A stretch of 25,659 nucleotides of DNA from an uncultured Eubacteriales bacterium (lineage in GTDB: Bacteria; Bacillota_A; Clostridia; Oscillospirales; Oscillospiraceae): positions 1 through 25,659 of the forward strand of contig ONPY01000028.1 of the NCBI GenBank assembly GCA_900319835.1, given 5' to 3'. This document shows positions 1 to 6,488 of this stretch, in pieces. Positions within the stretch are counted from its first letter, which is position 1, and each line of letters begins with the position of its first letter. A program made the position numbers and the translations under genes. The notes under the pieces were generated by a model that saw only the letters and a program-made list of their open reading frames with translations, did no database searches and had not been told where the DNA came from.

Positions 1-264
1 CATGGCGTGGCAGGAGATCTCGGAGATGTTCTCATCGGCAAAGGGAACCTTGTTGCGGCCGTAGCCGGTGCCGATCAGGTACTCCAGCTCCTTGCTGCTG
101 CTCAGGCCCACCTGCTTGAGAACCTCGTCCATCGCCGCAATGGCGCTCTGCTCGGAATTGATCTTGCTCTTGATCGTGGTGTCGGCAACCATCTTGCCGT
201 TCTCGTCCAGAATGACTGCCTTGGTGTAGGTCGATCCTACGTCACAACCGCCGAAGTATTTCAT
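1..264 (-). CDS. 2-hydroxyacyl-CoA dehydratase activator (BadF/HgdC-type ATPase), partial
   Basis: The first 88 residues of a gene that runs off the left edge. I translated it by hand: it opens MKYFGGCDVGSTYTKAVILD, the phosphate-1 loop of the ASKHA ATPase fold, and later has the block GTGYGRNKVPFADE, typical of the BadF/BadG/BcrA/HgdC family. Family members are homodimeric ATPases holding one [4Fe-4S] cluster between subunits; they use ATP to fire single electrons into the dehydratase or reductase component. The cluster cysteines lie further downstream and are outside the window. The start is fixed by AAGGAG at 275-280, 10 nt before the ATG. It follows the two dehydratase-type subunits after a structured 217-nt spacer, and no better promoter was seen in that spacer, so I infer it is the last visible gene of that operon. 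Confidence 0.9.
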   Translation of the reverse strand, partial: MKYFGGCDVGSTYTKAVILDENGKMVADTTIKSKINSEQSAIAAMDEVLKQVGLSSSKELEYLIGTGYGRNKVPFADENISEISCHAM

Positions 265-481
265 GTATCATTATCTCCTTGTTTGTTTTATAGATGTGTG
301 GGGGAGCTCAGAGGGGACCTCCCCTCTGATTTCAGCTCCCGCAGGCGATGAAAAAAGTCCAATCGTTTTTCCCGGCGGCATGTACGTCGGGAAAAACACG
401 TCTCAGCCTGCAAGTGTGCGAGCGAAACGAGTGCGCGCAGCAGGCTGCATTCCCCTAAACGAAACGGCTTTGCCGTTTCGT
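265..481 (-). other. Structured intergenic spacer with four consecutive hairpins
   Basis: This gene-free spacer lies between the large dehydratase subunit and the activator. In transcript order (right to left) it holds four inverted repeats: 456-484 (13-bp perfect stem), 404-447 (8-bp outer stem, imperfect inside), 365-397 (10-bp stem GTTTTTCCCG/CGGGAAAAAC) and 302-340 (two-part stem, GGGAGCT/AGCTCCC outside and 9 bp inside). None is followed at once by a clean T-run on the minus strand, although six Ts follow the 365-397 hairpin about 12 nt later. A partial transcription stop or a processing and stability element that sets activator level relative to its partner enzyme is plausible, but that is inference. 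I recognised no known riboswitch. Confidence 0.6.
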
Positions 482-484
482 TTA
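456..484 (-). repeat. Perfect 13-bp palindrome overlapping the stop codon
   Basis: The arms are TAAACGAAACGGC and GCCGTTTCGTTTA with a TTT loop on the plus strand (AAA on the minus). The stem contains the TAA stop of the large dehydratase subunit. It has the same GGC-TTT-GCC apex as the hairpin at 5001-5035 although the arms differ. No T-run follows on the minus strand, so it does not look like an ordinary intrinsic terminator; 3'-end protection or attenuation is more likely. Confidence 0.6.
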
Positions 485-2278
485 CATGCAGACCTCGTCC
501 TCAAACTCGACCAGGGAGGGATCGACGGGCTCGGCCTTCATGACGGTGCGCATGTACTCGTTGACCTTGTCGCGCATGCTGCGGCGGGAAACGGTACGCG
601 GATCCATCAGGTCGTGCTCGATCCAGATCAGATCGTAGCCGCGGGCGCGGCCCTGCTCGTCCAGAATGCCCTGCACGGTGGCCATGTTCTTGCAGGCCAC
701 GTTCTGGTACATGATGACGAGCTTGGCGTTCCATGCCTCGCACTGGGCCCAGCACTCGTCGACGACGTTCTGGTAGCCGCCGTTGGTGTGACGGCGCATA
801 ACCATACGCTCGTACAGGCGGGCCAGGTCGCGCAGCGCCTCTTCCTTGTCCTCGGTCTCGAGGTGCTTGGTGAAGTTTAGAGACTCCATCTCGACCAGCA
901 CGTCGATGCCCCAGCAGTTGGCCAGCCAGTTGGAGAAGTTGGCGTAGTAGTGGGCCGGGCAGGACCAGACGATGGCGCGGAACTTCATCTTGCGCTCGGG
1001 CCAGGCGGTCTCACCGTTCTCGTAGGCCTTCATGAGCATCTTGTCGACCTTCTGCATGGAGGGGAGAACGCGCGGGTCAATGCCGCCGTCCATCTCGTAG
1101 TTCCACTTGCGGAACAGCTCATAGCTGGGTCCGATGAGCTGCGGGCGGGAGGACTTGTTGATCTCCCACTTGTTCAGCTCCAGGTCGGTCTCCTGGTTGA
1201 AGCGCTTCATGCACTCAAAGTAATGCTCCCAGGACCACTTGGCACCGGTGCGCTCCTCGATCCACTTGATGCAGGCCTTGATATCCTCGGCGCCCATCTG
1301 CACGGTCTCCTCATCCAGGTAGCGGACGGGGAAGCAGAGGTGGAACACGGGGATGTTGGGGAAGCGGCGGGAGAAGTAGGAGGAAGCCATGGTGGAGCCG
1401 TCGCAGGGCATGGAGCTGGAGATGAAACCGGAGCCCATGTCGGGCAGGGCGTCGATGACCAGCGCGCCGCACTCGGAAGACGGCACAGGGCAGGTGTCGG
1501 CGGGCAGACCGTAGGATTCCACCGCGTCGATGTAGGGGATGCAGACCAGCTGGTCGATCTCGGAGACCAGGAACATGGGCAGCAGCTGGTGCGGGATGCC
1601 GCACAGGTCGGGGAAGCCGGCCATGATCTGGCCCATGGTCATCTCATCGAAGGTGACCATCATACGGTTGAGCTCGTCGCTGTTGCCGTTCTTGCGGTCG
1701 GCCTTGCTCAGAAGCACCAGGTTCTCCGCCACGTAGCGGAAGATCTGGTAGGTCAGCTCGTGGCTCATCTTCAGGTTGGAGCCGCGCAGACCGAGAATGT
1801 TCTTGTCCATGAAGCCGTGGCAGCAGAAGTAGGAGATCATCCAGCGGTACCACAGCGCGCTGTTCATGGCGGGGATCAGATCCTTGGAAAAGGTGCCCAG
1901 GAGCATGCCCCACAGACGGGCCCACTCCCAGAAGTCGTAGGCAGTGTCCTTAACGCCGCGCCACTCACGGCGGACGGTGGCCATGGCGCCCTTGCGGTAC
2001 AGGCGGCCCAGGCTTCTCTCACCGTTGACGACGCGGTCCCATTTCTCCGCGTTGTCCAGGGCCATGAAGTCGGCATACTCGCCCTTGACGCGCTCCCAAT
2101 CGGCCTTGCAGTCGTTGACGCGGTCCTGGCCGAACTTCTTCCAGTCGGTGGCTTTCAGCAGGTCCCACGCGATGGCGCCGACTTCGGCGAGGTTCGCGCC
2201 CTGCTTCTTCCAGTCCATATTGTCTTTGGCTTTCCAGAACTTCGGATTCGGGTAAACCAGTTTCTCCTTTTTAGCCAT
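482..2278 (-). CDS. 2-hydroxyacyl-CoA dehydratase/benzoyl-CoA reductase-type subunit, large (598 aa)
   Basis: A subunit of the HGD-D family (HgdA/HgdB, BcrB/BcrC, double-cubane cluster proteins), iron-sulfur enzymes that take ATP-driven electrons from a BadF-type activator. The start ATG at 2278 has AAGGAGG 9 nt upstream and overlaps the stop of the preceding gene by 8 nt; an in-frame upstream start would be 20 residues longer but lacks such a site. Candidate cluster ligands are Cys226 (in LCGIPHQLLP), Cys270 (SSECGAL) and Cys292 (SMPCDGS), spaced as in the family. The C-terminal half has NVACKNMATVQ followed by LIWIEHDLMDPR, the family's second domain. The first ~190 residues before the first cysteine block are unusually long and rich in tryptophan (about ten in residues 15-123). 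The substrate cannot be told from sequence: a 2-hydroxyacyl-CoA, an aromatic acyl-CoA or a small molecule are all open. Confidence 0.85.
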   Translation of the reverse strand: MAKKEKLVYPNPKFWKAKDNMDWKKQGANLAEVGAIAWDLLKATDWKKFGQDRVNDCKADWERVKGEYADFMALDNAEKWDRVVNGERSLGRLYRKGAMATVRREWRGVKDTAYDFWEWARLWGMLLGTFSKDLIPAMNSALWYRWMISYFCCHGFMDKNILGLRGSNLKMSHELTYQIFRYVAENLVLLSKADRKNGNSDELNRMMVTFDEMTMGQIMAGFPDLCGIPHQLLPMFLVSEIDQLVCIPYIDAVESYGLPADTCPVPSSECGALVIDALPDMGSGFISSSMPCDGSTMASSYFSRRFPNIPVFHLCFPVRYLDEETVQMGAEDIKACIKWIEERTGAKWSWEHYFECMKRFNQETDLELNKWEINKSSRPQLIGPSYELFRKWNYEMDGGIDPRVLPSMQKVDKMLMKAYENGETAWPERKMKFRAIVWSCPAHYYANFSNWLANCWGIDVLVEMESLNFTKHLETEDKEEALRDLARLYERMVMRRHTNGGYQNVVDECWAQCEAWNAKLVIMYQNVACKNMATVQGILDEQGRARGYDLIWIEHDLMDPRTVSRRSMRDKVNEYMRTVMKAEPVDPSLVEFEDEVCM

Positions 2279-3470
2279 TCTTTTCTGCCTCCTTGTGGAT
2301 ACGTTTGATCTCAAGCGATTCGACGAAGGCCTGAACACGGGTTCTCAGCTGGCCGGAGTTGCCGTTGTTGTACAGACGGTCGATGGACAGAACGGGCCAG
2401 CCGTACTCATCGTGCATGATATGGGAGACCAGCGCACGCTCGAAGCCCCAGTAATCGCAGTACTTCATCTGCTCGTAGATGATGCCCTCGGCCTTGAACT
2501 CCTTGGCGAGGCGGTCGGCCGTCTCGCGGCGCTGCAGCACCTTCTCGTCGGCGATGTAGCGGGCGCACTCGGAGTGCTGCATGACGTGCAGGCAAATCTG
2601 AGGCAGGGCGGGCTCGTCGTCCTTGAGCTCGATAACCTCGCGGCCGGGGGTGGAGCCGAAGCAATAGCGGTCGGAGACAACCAGAGCGCCGCAACCCTCA
2701 ATGAGCTTGGTGAGGCGGTGATCGTCGATCTCGGAGCCGACGATGGCGACTCTCGCGCGGTAGGGGTTGACCTTGTCGGGTTTGCGCTTTCTCAGCTCCT
2801 CCAGCGTCTCACGCAGGTAGGGCAGAATCAGGCGCTTGGGACACGTGTAGGAGACCAGGTTGAGCACGTGGAACTCATAGCCGGTGATGACGGGGTTGTC
2901 CGCCTTGCGCATCTCGGAGATCTCGGAGAAGATCCGGCAGACCTCGTTGTGCTCCTCAACGGCCTTGCGGATGGCCTCGTCGGAGGTGTCGACGCCGAAC
3001 TTTTCGGTCAGCTGGTCGAGCACGTGGATGCGCATCTGCTTGACATAGGAATCCAGCGTATAGTCGGTGACCTTGAAGGGAATGTCGCAGTGGGTCACAA
3101 AGAAGTTGGGCTTCTCGTTGACCCGGAGAATCTCAAAGTGCTCCATGGCGCGGTTCATCATGGAGCAGGCGTCCACGCCGATCATCGCGTCCAGGAACTG
3201 GTAGCCGCCCTCGATGCCTCTCTCCACCAGAGCACGGGCGTACTCGCAGGTGTAGTTGGACATGTAGTAGGTGGCGATGTCGATGGAGCCGGTGTTGGGG
3301 GCGCGTAGTCTCACGGAGAAGCAGTTGCCGACGTTGAGCAGAGCTTCGGGGACATGGTAGCAGGTGTAGCCGAGGCAGATGTCGCCCTCGGCCTGAGCCT
3401 GTTTGACCAGCTCATTATCGGCGTTCTCAAGCAGGTTTTCAAAGAAGATAAGATGCTTAAGATCTTTCAA
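2271..3470 (-). CDS. 2-hydroxyacyl-CoA dehydratase/benzoyl-CoA reductase-type subunit, small (399 aa)
   Basis: The second HGD-D family subunit, of the usual family length. Three candidate cluster cysteines are present at family positions: Cys37 in YTCYHVPEALL, Cys75 in YTCEYARALVERG and Cys102 in VDACSMMNRAMEHFE. The C-terminal domain has MKYCDYWGFE and ends with the family signature GQLRTRVQAFVESLE. It uses a TTG start at 3470; AGAGGTG lies 6 nt upstream and no ATG exists nearby. The gene begins 14 nt after the CooC-type gene and overlaps the larger subunit by 8 nt, so the two subunits are probably made in step and form a heterodimer. It is clearly related to but strongly diverged from its partner. 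I cannot assign a substrate. Confidence 0.88.
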   Translation of the reverse strand: MKDLKHLIFFENLLENADNELVKQAQAEGDICLGYTCYHVPEALLNVGNCFSVRLRAPNTGSIDIATYYMSNYTCEYARALVERGIEGGYQFLDAMIGVDACSMMNRAMEHFEILRVNEKPNFFVTHCDIPFKVTDYTLDSYVKQMRIHVLDQLTEKFGVDTSDEAIRKAVEEHNEVCRIFSEISEMRKADNPVITGYEFHVLNLVSYTCPKRLILPYLRETLEELRKRKPDKVNPYRARVAIVGSEIDDHRLTKLIEGCGALVVSDRYCFGSTPGREVIELKDDEPALPQICLHVMQHSECARYIADEKVLQRRETADRLAKEFKAEGIIYEQMKYCDYWGFERALVSHIMHDEYGWPVLSIDRLYNNGNSGQLRTRVQAFVESLEIKRIHKEAEKNG

Positions 3471-3484
3471 ATGTTACACCTCTT

Positions 3485-4249
3485 TTACAGAATTTCTATG
3501 TTTTGGAGTGCTTCCTTCACTCCCTTGAGCATAGCGGAATCCGCAGGCAGCTCGAGAACGCTCTTGCCCATGATGTCGTTTGCGGCAAAGGCGCTGTCCG
3601 CGGGGATATAGGAGAGGATATCGACGCCGGGGGTCTTGAACATGTCCACCAGCTCGGGATTGGTGACACGGTTGACGATGACGCCGATGCGGTCGTAAGC
3701 GATCAGCTCGTCGGCCACCTGCTTGATGGTGCCGATGACCTGCCCGCCCTTCTTGCTCTGGTCGGTGACCAGAATCAGATGCGTGACCTGGTCCATGACG
3801 CGGCGCTGGATCTGCTCGATCCCGGCCTCACCGTCGATGACCACATAGTCGAAGCTGTTGGCCAGGATGCCGATGACCTCCTTGAGGTAGGAGTTGACCT
3901 TGCAGTAGCAGCCGGAGCTCTCCGGCCGGCCGATGGCGAGGAAGGCAAAGCCCGGCATCTCCACCAGCGCGTCGAAGATGCGGAAGCGCGCCTCGCTCAG
4001 AAGCTCGAGCGCTTCCCGCGTGTCGCCGTTTTCCACACTGTCGACGATGCTCATGCGGATATCGTCCAGCGTCAGCTTGACGTCCACGCCCAGGGCCACG
4101 GAGAGACCCACGGCGGGATCGGCATCGATCGCCAGAATCTTTTTATCCGGATACTGCTCAACAAGAAGCCTGACTATCGACGCGCAGATGGACGTTTTCC
4201 CGACGCCGCCCTTGCCTGCTACGGTGATAATCTTGGCCTTATTTCCCAT
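3485..4249 (-). CDS. CooC-type P-loop ATPase with CXC metal-binding motif (254 aa)
   Basis: A MinD/NifH-superfamily ATPase. It has the deviant Walker A GKGGVGKTS (residues 12-20), the switch IDADP (41-45), and a GCYCKVNS block with Cys114 and Cys116. That CXC pair sits where CooC nickel chaperones bind metal at their dimer interface during maturation of carbon monoxide dehydrogenase. DYVVIDGEAGIEQ, LVTDQSKKGG and GVIVNRV are further family blocks. Length matches CooC (about 250 aa). The start has only a G-rich ribosome site (TGGGGG). It is the first gene after a good promoter and leads straight into the dehydratase-type subunits. No CO dehydrogenase gene is in the window, so the expected client is absent; the neighbours suggest a role in maturing or loading the HGD-D enzyme, which is inference. 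Confidence 0.85.
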   Translation of the reverse strand: MGNKAKIITVAGKGGVGKTSICASIVRLLVEQYPDKKILAIDADPAVGLSVALGVDVKLTLDDIRMSIVDSVENGDTREALELLSEARFRIFDALVEMPGFAFLAIGRPESSGCYCKVNSYLKEVIGILANSFDYVVIDGEAGIEQIQRRVMDQVTHLILVTDQSKKGGQVIGTIKQVADELIAYDRIGVIVNRVTNPELVDMFKTPGVDILSYIPADSAFAANDIMGKSVLELPADSAMLKGVKEALQNIEIL

Positions 4250-4305
4250 ATGCGTTCCCCCAGTCTGAAAAAAGTGTAGAGTTGCACTACCTTAATATCG
4301 TCAGT

Positions 4306-4334
4306 ATTCTAACATAGTCCCGGCAATTATGCAA
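4306..4334 (-). promoter_or_regulatory. Sigma-A-type promoter for the CooC/dehydratase operon
   Basis: On the minus strand, TTGCAT (4329-4334), a 17-bp spacer and TAGAAT (4306-4311) lie about 57 nt upstream of the CooC-type start. The predicted transcript begins near 4299, leaving a leader of about 50 nt. The surrounding stretch 4250-4427 is AT-rich and carries no gene; I saw no operator-like palindrome there. Confidence 0.65.
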
Positions 4335-4427
4335 GATAAACACTTTAAAAAGAACGGATTAGAAATTTTTTGGATATTTCGTTGTGTAAAGTACCGGAAA
4401 ATGTTTTTACATAAAGGAGGAAAAAGT

Positions 4428-4468
4428 AAAAAAGCCCGGCGCTGCTCCCTGAAAGGAGCGGCGCCGGG
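4428..4468 (-). terminator. Intrinsic terminator of tspO
   Basis: On the minus strand a 14-position stem (CCCGGCGC outside, GCTCC inside, one C-A mismatch, six-base loop) is followed at once by six Ts (4428-4433). It starts 5 nt after the tspO stop codon and separates tspO from the CooC-type operon. Confidence 0.9.
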
Positions 4469-4473
4469 GACGT

Positions 4474-4953
4474 TCAGCGGTTGAGCAGCCATACCCCCAG
4501 GTTGAGATAGGCCGCGAAGGTGAGCCAGGCCAGATACGGCAGCAGCAGTTTGCCTGCCCGGGGCACGATAGCGCCGAAGAGCAGGGCGGCGATCCCGACC
4601 AGGACCCAAAGCAGGAGCAAGAGCACAAAGGCGGCGCCCCACGCCTGCACGGTAAAGAACAGGATGGGCCAGAGAAAATTGGCCGCGAGGCTCAGCCCGT
4701 AGACGGTCAGCGCCCGATCCCGCCGCTTGTCGGACACGCCGGAGACCCACACCAGATACGAGGCCAGGCCCATGCTCAGATACAGCAGGGTCCAGACCAC
4801 CGGAAAGAGCCAGGCCGGCGGGCTCAGCGGCGGCTGCTTGAGGGCGGCAAAAGCCTTCATGCCGTCCCGGGTCAGGAAGGCGGAAAAACCCCCTACCGCC
4901 AGCGGCAGGGCCAGCGCCAGCAGCAGAGGCTTCCATTTGATGTTCGGTTTCAT
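4474..4953 (-). CDS. tspO: TspO/MBR family membrane protein (159 aa)
   Basis: A small five-helix membrane protein of the TspO/peripheral benzodiazepine receptor family, which binds tetrapyrroles and is linked to stress and porphyrin handling. Signature blocks are visible: QPPLSPPAWLFPVVWTLLYL after helix 1, NFLWPILFF mid-protein, and the C-terminal PYLAWLTFAAYLNLGVWLL. Length fits the family (about 155-165 aa). I chose the ATG at 4953 because AAGGGG lies 8 nt upstream; an ATG at 4959 and a GTG at 4962 in the same frame would be too close to it. It follows the polysaccharide operon after a strong hairpin, has its own terminator and shows no convincing promoter, so it may depend on read-through. 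I see no functional tie to either neighbouring operon. Confidence 0.92.
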   Translation of the reverse strand: MKPNIKWKPLLLALALPLAVGGFSAFLTRDGMKAFAALKQPPLSPPAWLFPVVWTLLYLSMGLASYLVWVSGVSDKRRDRALTVYGLSLAANFLWPILFFTVQAWGAAFVLLLLLWVLVGIAALLFGAIVPRAGKLLLPYLAWLTFAAYLNLGVWLLNR

Positions 4954-5000
4954 GTTCATCACCCCTTGTCTCAGGATATGTGAAAAAGGGGCGCGATATA

Positions 5001-5035
5001 CGCTTGAAAGCCCGGCTTTGCCGGGCTTTCAAGCG
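5001..5035 (-). terminator. Perfect 16-bp hairpin at the end of the polysaccharide operon
   Basis: The arms are CGCTTGAAAGCCCGGC and its exact complement with a TTT loop (AAA on the minus strand), beginning 6 nt after the MBOAT stop. On the minus strand a run of five Ts comes only about 13 nt after the stem (4983-4987), so terminator strength is uncertain. The GGC-TTT-GCC apex is shared with 456-484. It may act as the 3' boundary of the long polysaccharide transcript while letting some read-through into tspO. Confidence 0.55.
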
Positions 5036-5041
5036 AAAGAA

Positions 5042-6484
5042 TCAGAATTGAAAATAGATGAAAGGACTCTGCCCGGTATAGCCCAGGGCCAGGGTGAGGC
5101 CCAGAAAGGCGAAGAAGAGCGTCAGGCCCCGGATGGTGGTGAGGTCGAAGATGGGATAATACCCCTCCGGCGCGGTACCTCTGCGGCGGCTGCGCAGACA
5201 GGCCGCGGCCTCGGCCAGGGCCGTCAGCGCCAGCGCGGCCACCGCCCAGAAGGCGATGTGCGTCACGCCGGGGCGCAGGGTGAAGATGGCGGAAAGCATG
5301 GAGAAGGCCTTCCCGATGGATTCGGCCCGGAAGACCATCAGACACAGGGAGACATAGGTGAAGGTCACAAACACCGCCAGGGCCGTGCCGAACGGGCCGG
5401 AGCCGGTCTTTCCCCGCGCCTTCCGCTGCCTGGACCAGAACCTGTGTACGCACAGGGCGACGCCGTGCAGCATGCCCCAGACCACAAAGGTCCAGGCTGC
5501 GCCGTGCCAGAGCCCGCCAATGGCCATGGTCAGAAAGAGGTTGAGGTAGGTGCGCGCCGTCCCCCTCCGGTTGCCGCCCAGGGGAATGTAGAGGTACTCC
5601 TGCAGCCAGGAGGACAGGGAGATGTGCCAGCGCTTCCAGAAAACGCTGACGTTGCGAGAGATGTAGGGGAGATTGAAATTGCGCGGCAGGTCGTAACCCA
5701 GGATCCGCGCGCAGCCCACGGCCATGTCGGAATAGCCGGAGAAGTCGCAGTAGATCTGGATGGCGTAGGCGTAAGCCGCCAGCAGCAGCGTCAGCGCGCT
5801 GTAGGCGTTGGGTGCCTGGTGCACCGCGTCGACAAAGACGGAGATGTGATCGGCCAGGACGATCTTCTTGAACAGACCGAAGGTGAAGATCTGCACGCCC
5901 GGAGCCAGGGTTTTCAGACTGATGCAGCGCTCCTCGTGCAGCTGCGGGATGAAATCCCCGGCCTTGACGATGGGGCCGGCCACCAGTTGCGGGAAGAAGG
6001 AGATGTACAGGGCGGTGCGGATGAAATCGCGCTCCGGGGCGATGCGGCCGCGGGAGACGTCGATGGTATAGCTGAGGGACTGAAAGGTGTAGAAGGAGAT
6101 GCCCACGGGCAGGAGAATGTTCAGGCTCCCGGCCCGGGCGATGCCGAAGACCTGGCAGAAGGAGTCCGCAAAGAAGTTGAAGTACTTGAAGATCCCCAGG
6201 ATCAGCAGCGGCACCACCACGCCCAGAACCAGGGCTGGCTTCCGCCGCGGGCCCTCCAGCTGCAGGGAACAGAAGTGGGCGACCAGGGTCAGCCCCAGCA
6301 TCAGGCCGCAGCAGGCCCAGTTCCACCAGCCGTAAAAGACGTAGCTTGCCAGCAGCAGAATCACATGCCGGATGCGCATGCGCCGCGCGGCCTCCAGCTT
6401 CCGAAAGGGGACGGAGGTCGTCAGGGCCATGAGGACGCAGACGATGGAGAAGAAGATGAGAAAGCTCAGACTGTTAAACTGCAT
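5042..6484 (-). CDS. MBOAT family O-acyltransferase (AlgI/DltB-like, 480 aa)
   Basis: A multi-pass membrane-bound O-acyltransferase that moves acyl groups, usually acetyl, across the membrane for addition to surface glycans. Family blocks in order: LPVGISFYTFQSLSYTID (125-142), FFPQLVAGPI (163-172), YCDFSGYSDMA (245-255), RWHISLSSWLQEYLYIPLGG (285-304) and TMAIGGLWHGAAWTF (319-333), with the expected catalytic His327 and a conserved His287. Length matches AlgI-type proteins. It begins 4 nt after the SGNH gene, and this pairing is the standard arrangement of exopolysaccharide O-acetylation machinery. It is the last gene of the polysaccharide operon. The acyl group and sugar position cannot be read from sequence. 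Confidence 0.93.
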   Translation of the reverse strand: MQFNSLSFLIFFSIVCVLMALTTSVPFRKLEAARRMRIRHVILLLASYVFYGWWNWACCGLMLGLTLVAHFCSLQLEGPRRKPALVLGVVVPLLILGIFKYFNFFADSFCQVFGIARAGSLNILLPVGISFYTFQSLSYTIDVSRGRIAPERDFIRTALYISFFPQLVAGPIVKAGDFIPQLHEERCISLKTLAPGVQIFTFGLFKKIVLADHISVFVDAVHQAPNAYSALTLLLAAYAYAIQIYCDFSGYSDMAVGCARILGYDLPRNFNLPYISRNVSVFWKRWHISLSSWLQEYLYIPLGGNRRGTARTYLNLFLTMAIGGLWHGAAWTFVVWGMLHGVALCVHRFWSRQRKARGKTGSGPFGTALAVFVTFTYVSLCLMVFRAESIGKAFSMLSAIFTLRPGVTHIAFWAVAALALTALAEAAACLRSRRRGTAPEGYYPIFDLTTIRGLTLFFAFLGLTLALGYTGQSPFIYFQF

Positions 6485-6488
6485 CCGC

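Noticed and set aside
265..301. TATAAA box as a separate promoter for the activator
   Set aside because: The six bases 17 bp upstream do not resemble a -35 element; the operon promoter at 4306-4334 is the better source.
950..2308. Long plus-strand open frame (452 codons) opposite the large dehydratase-type subunit
   Set aside because: It is the mirror of a well-supported family gene, is dominated by Gly/Ala/Val/His/Leu/Asp as expected for the reverse of GC-rich codons, and shows no domain.
3485..4249. Reading the CooC-like gene as a MinD cell-division ATPase
   Set aside because: The CXC motif in GCYCKVN and the operon context fit CooC, and MinC/MinE partners are absent.
4954..5000. Possible promoter for tspO
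   Set aside because: TATATC-like elements exist but no -35 box lies at 16-18 bp; I could not support one.
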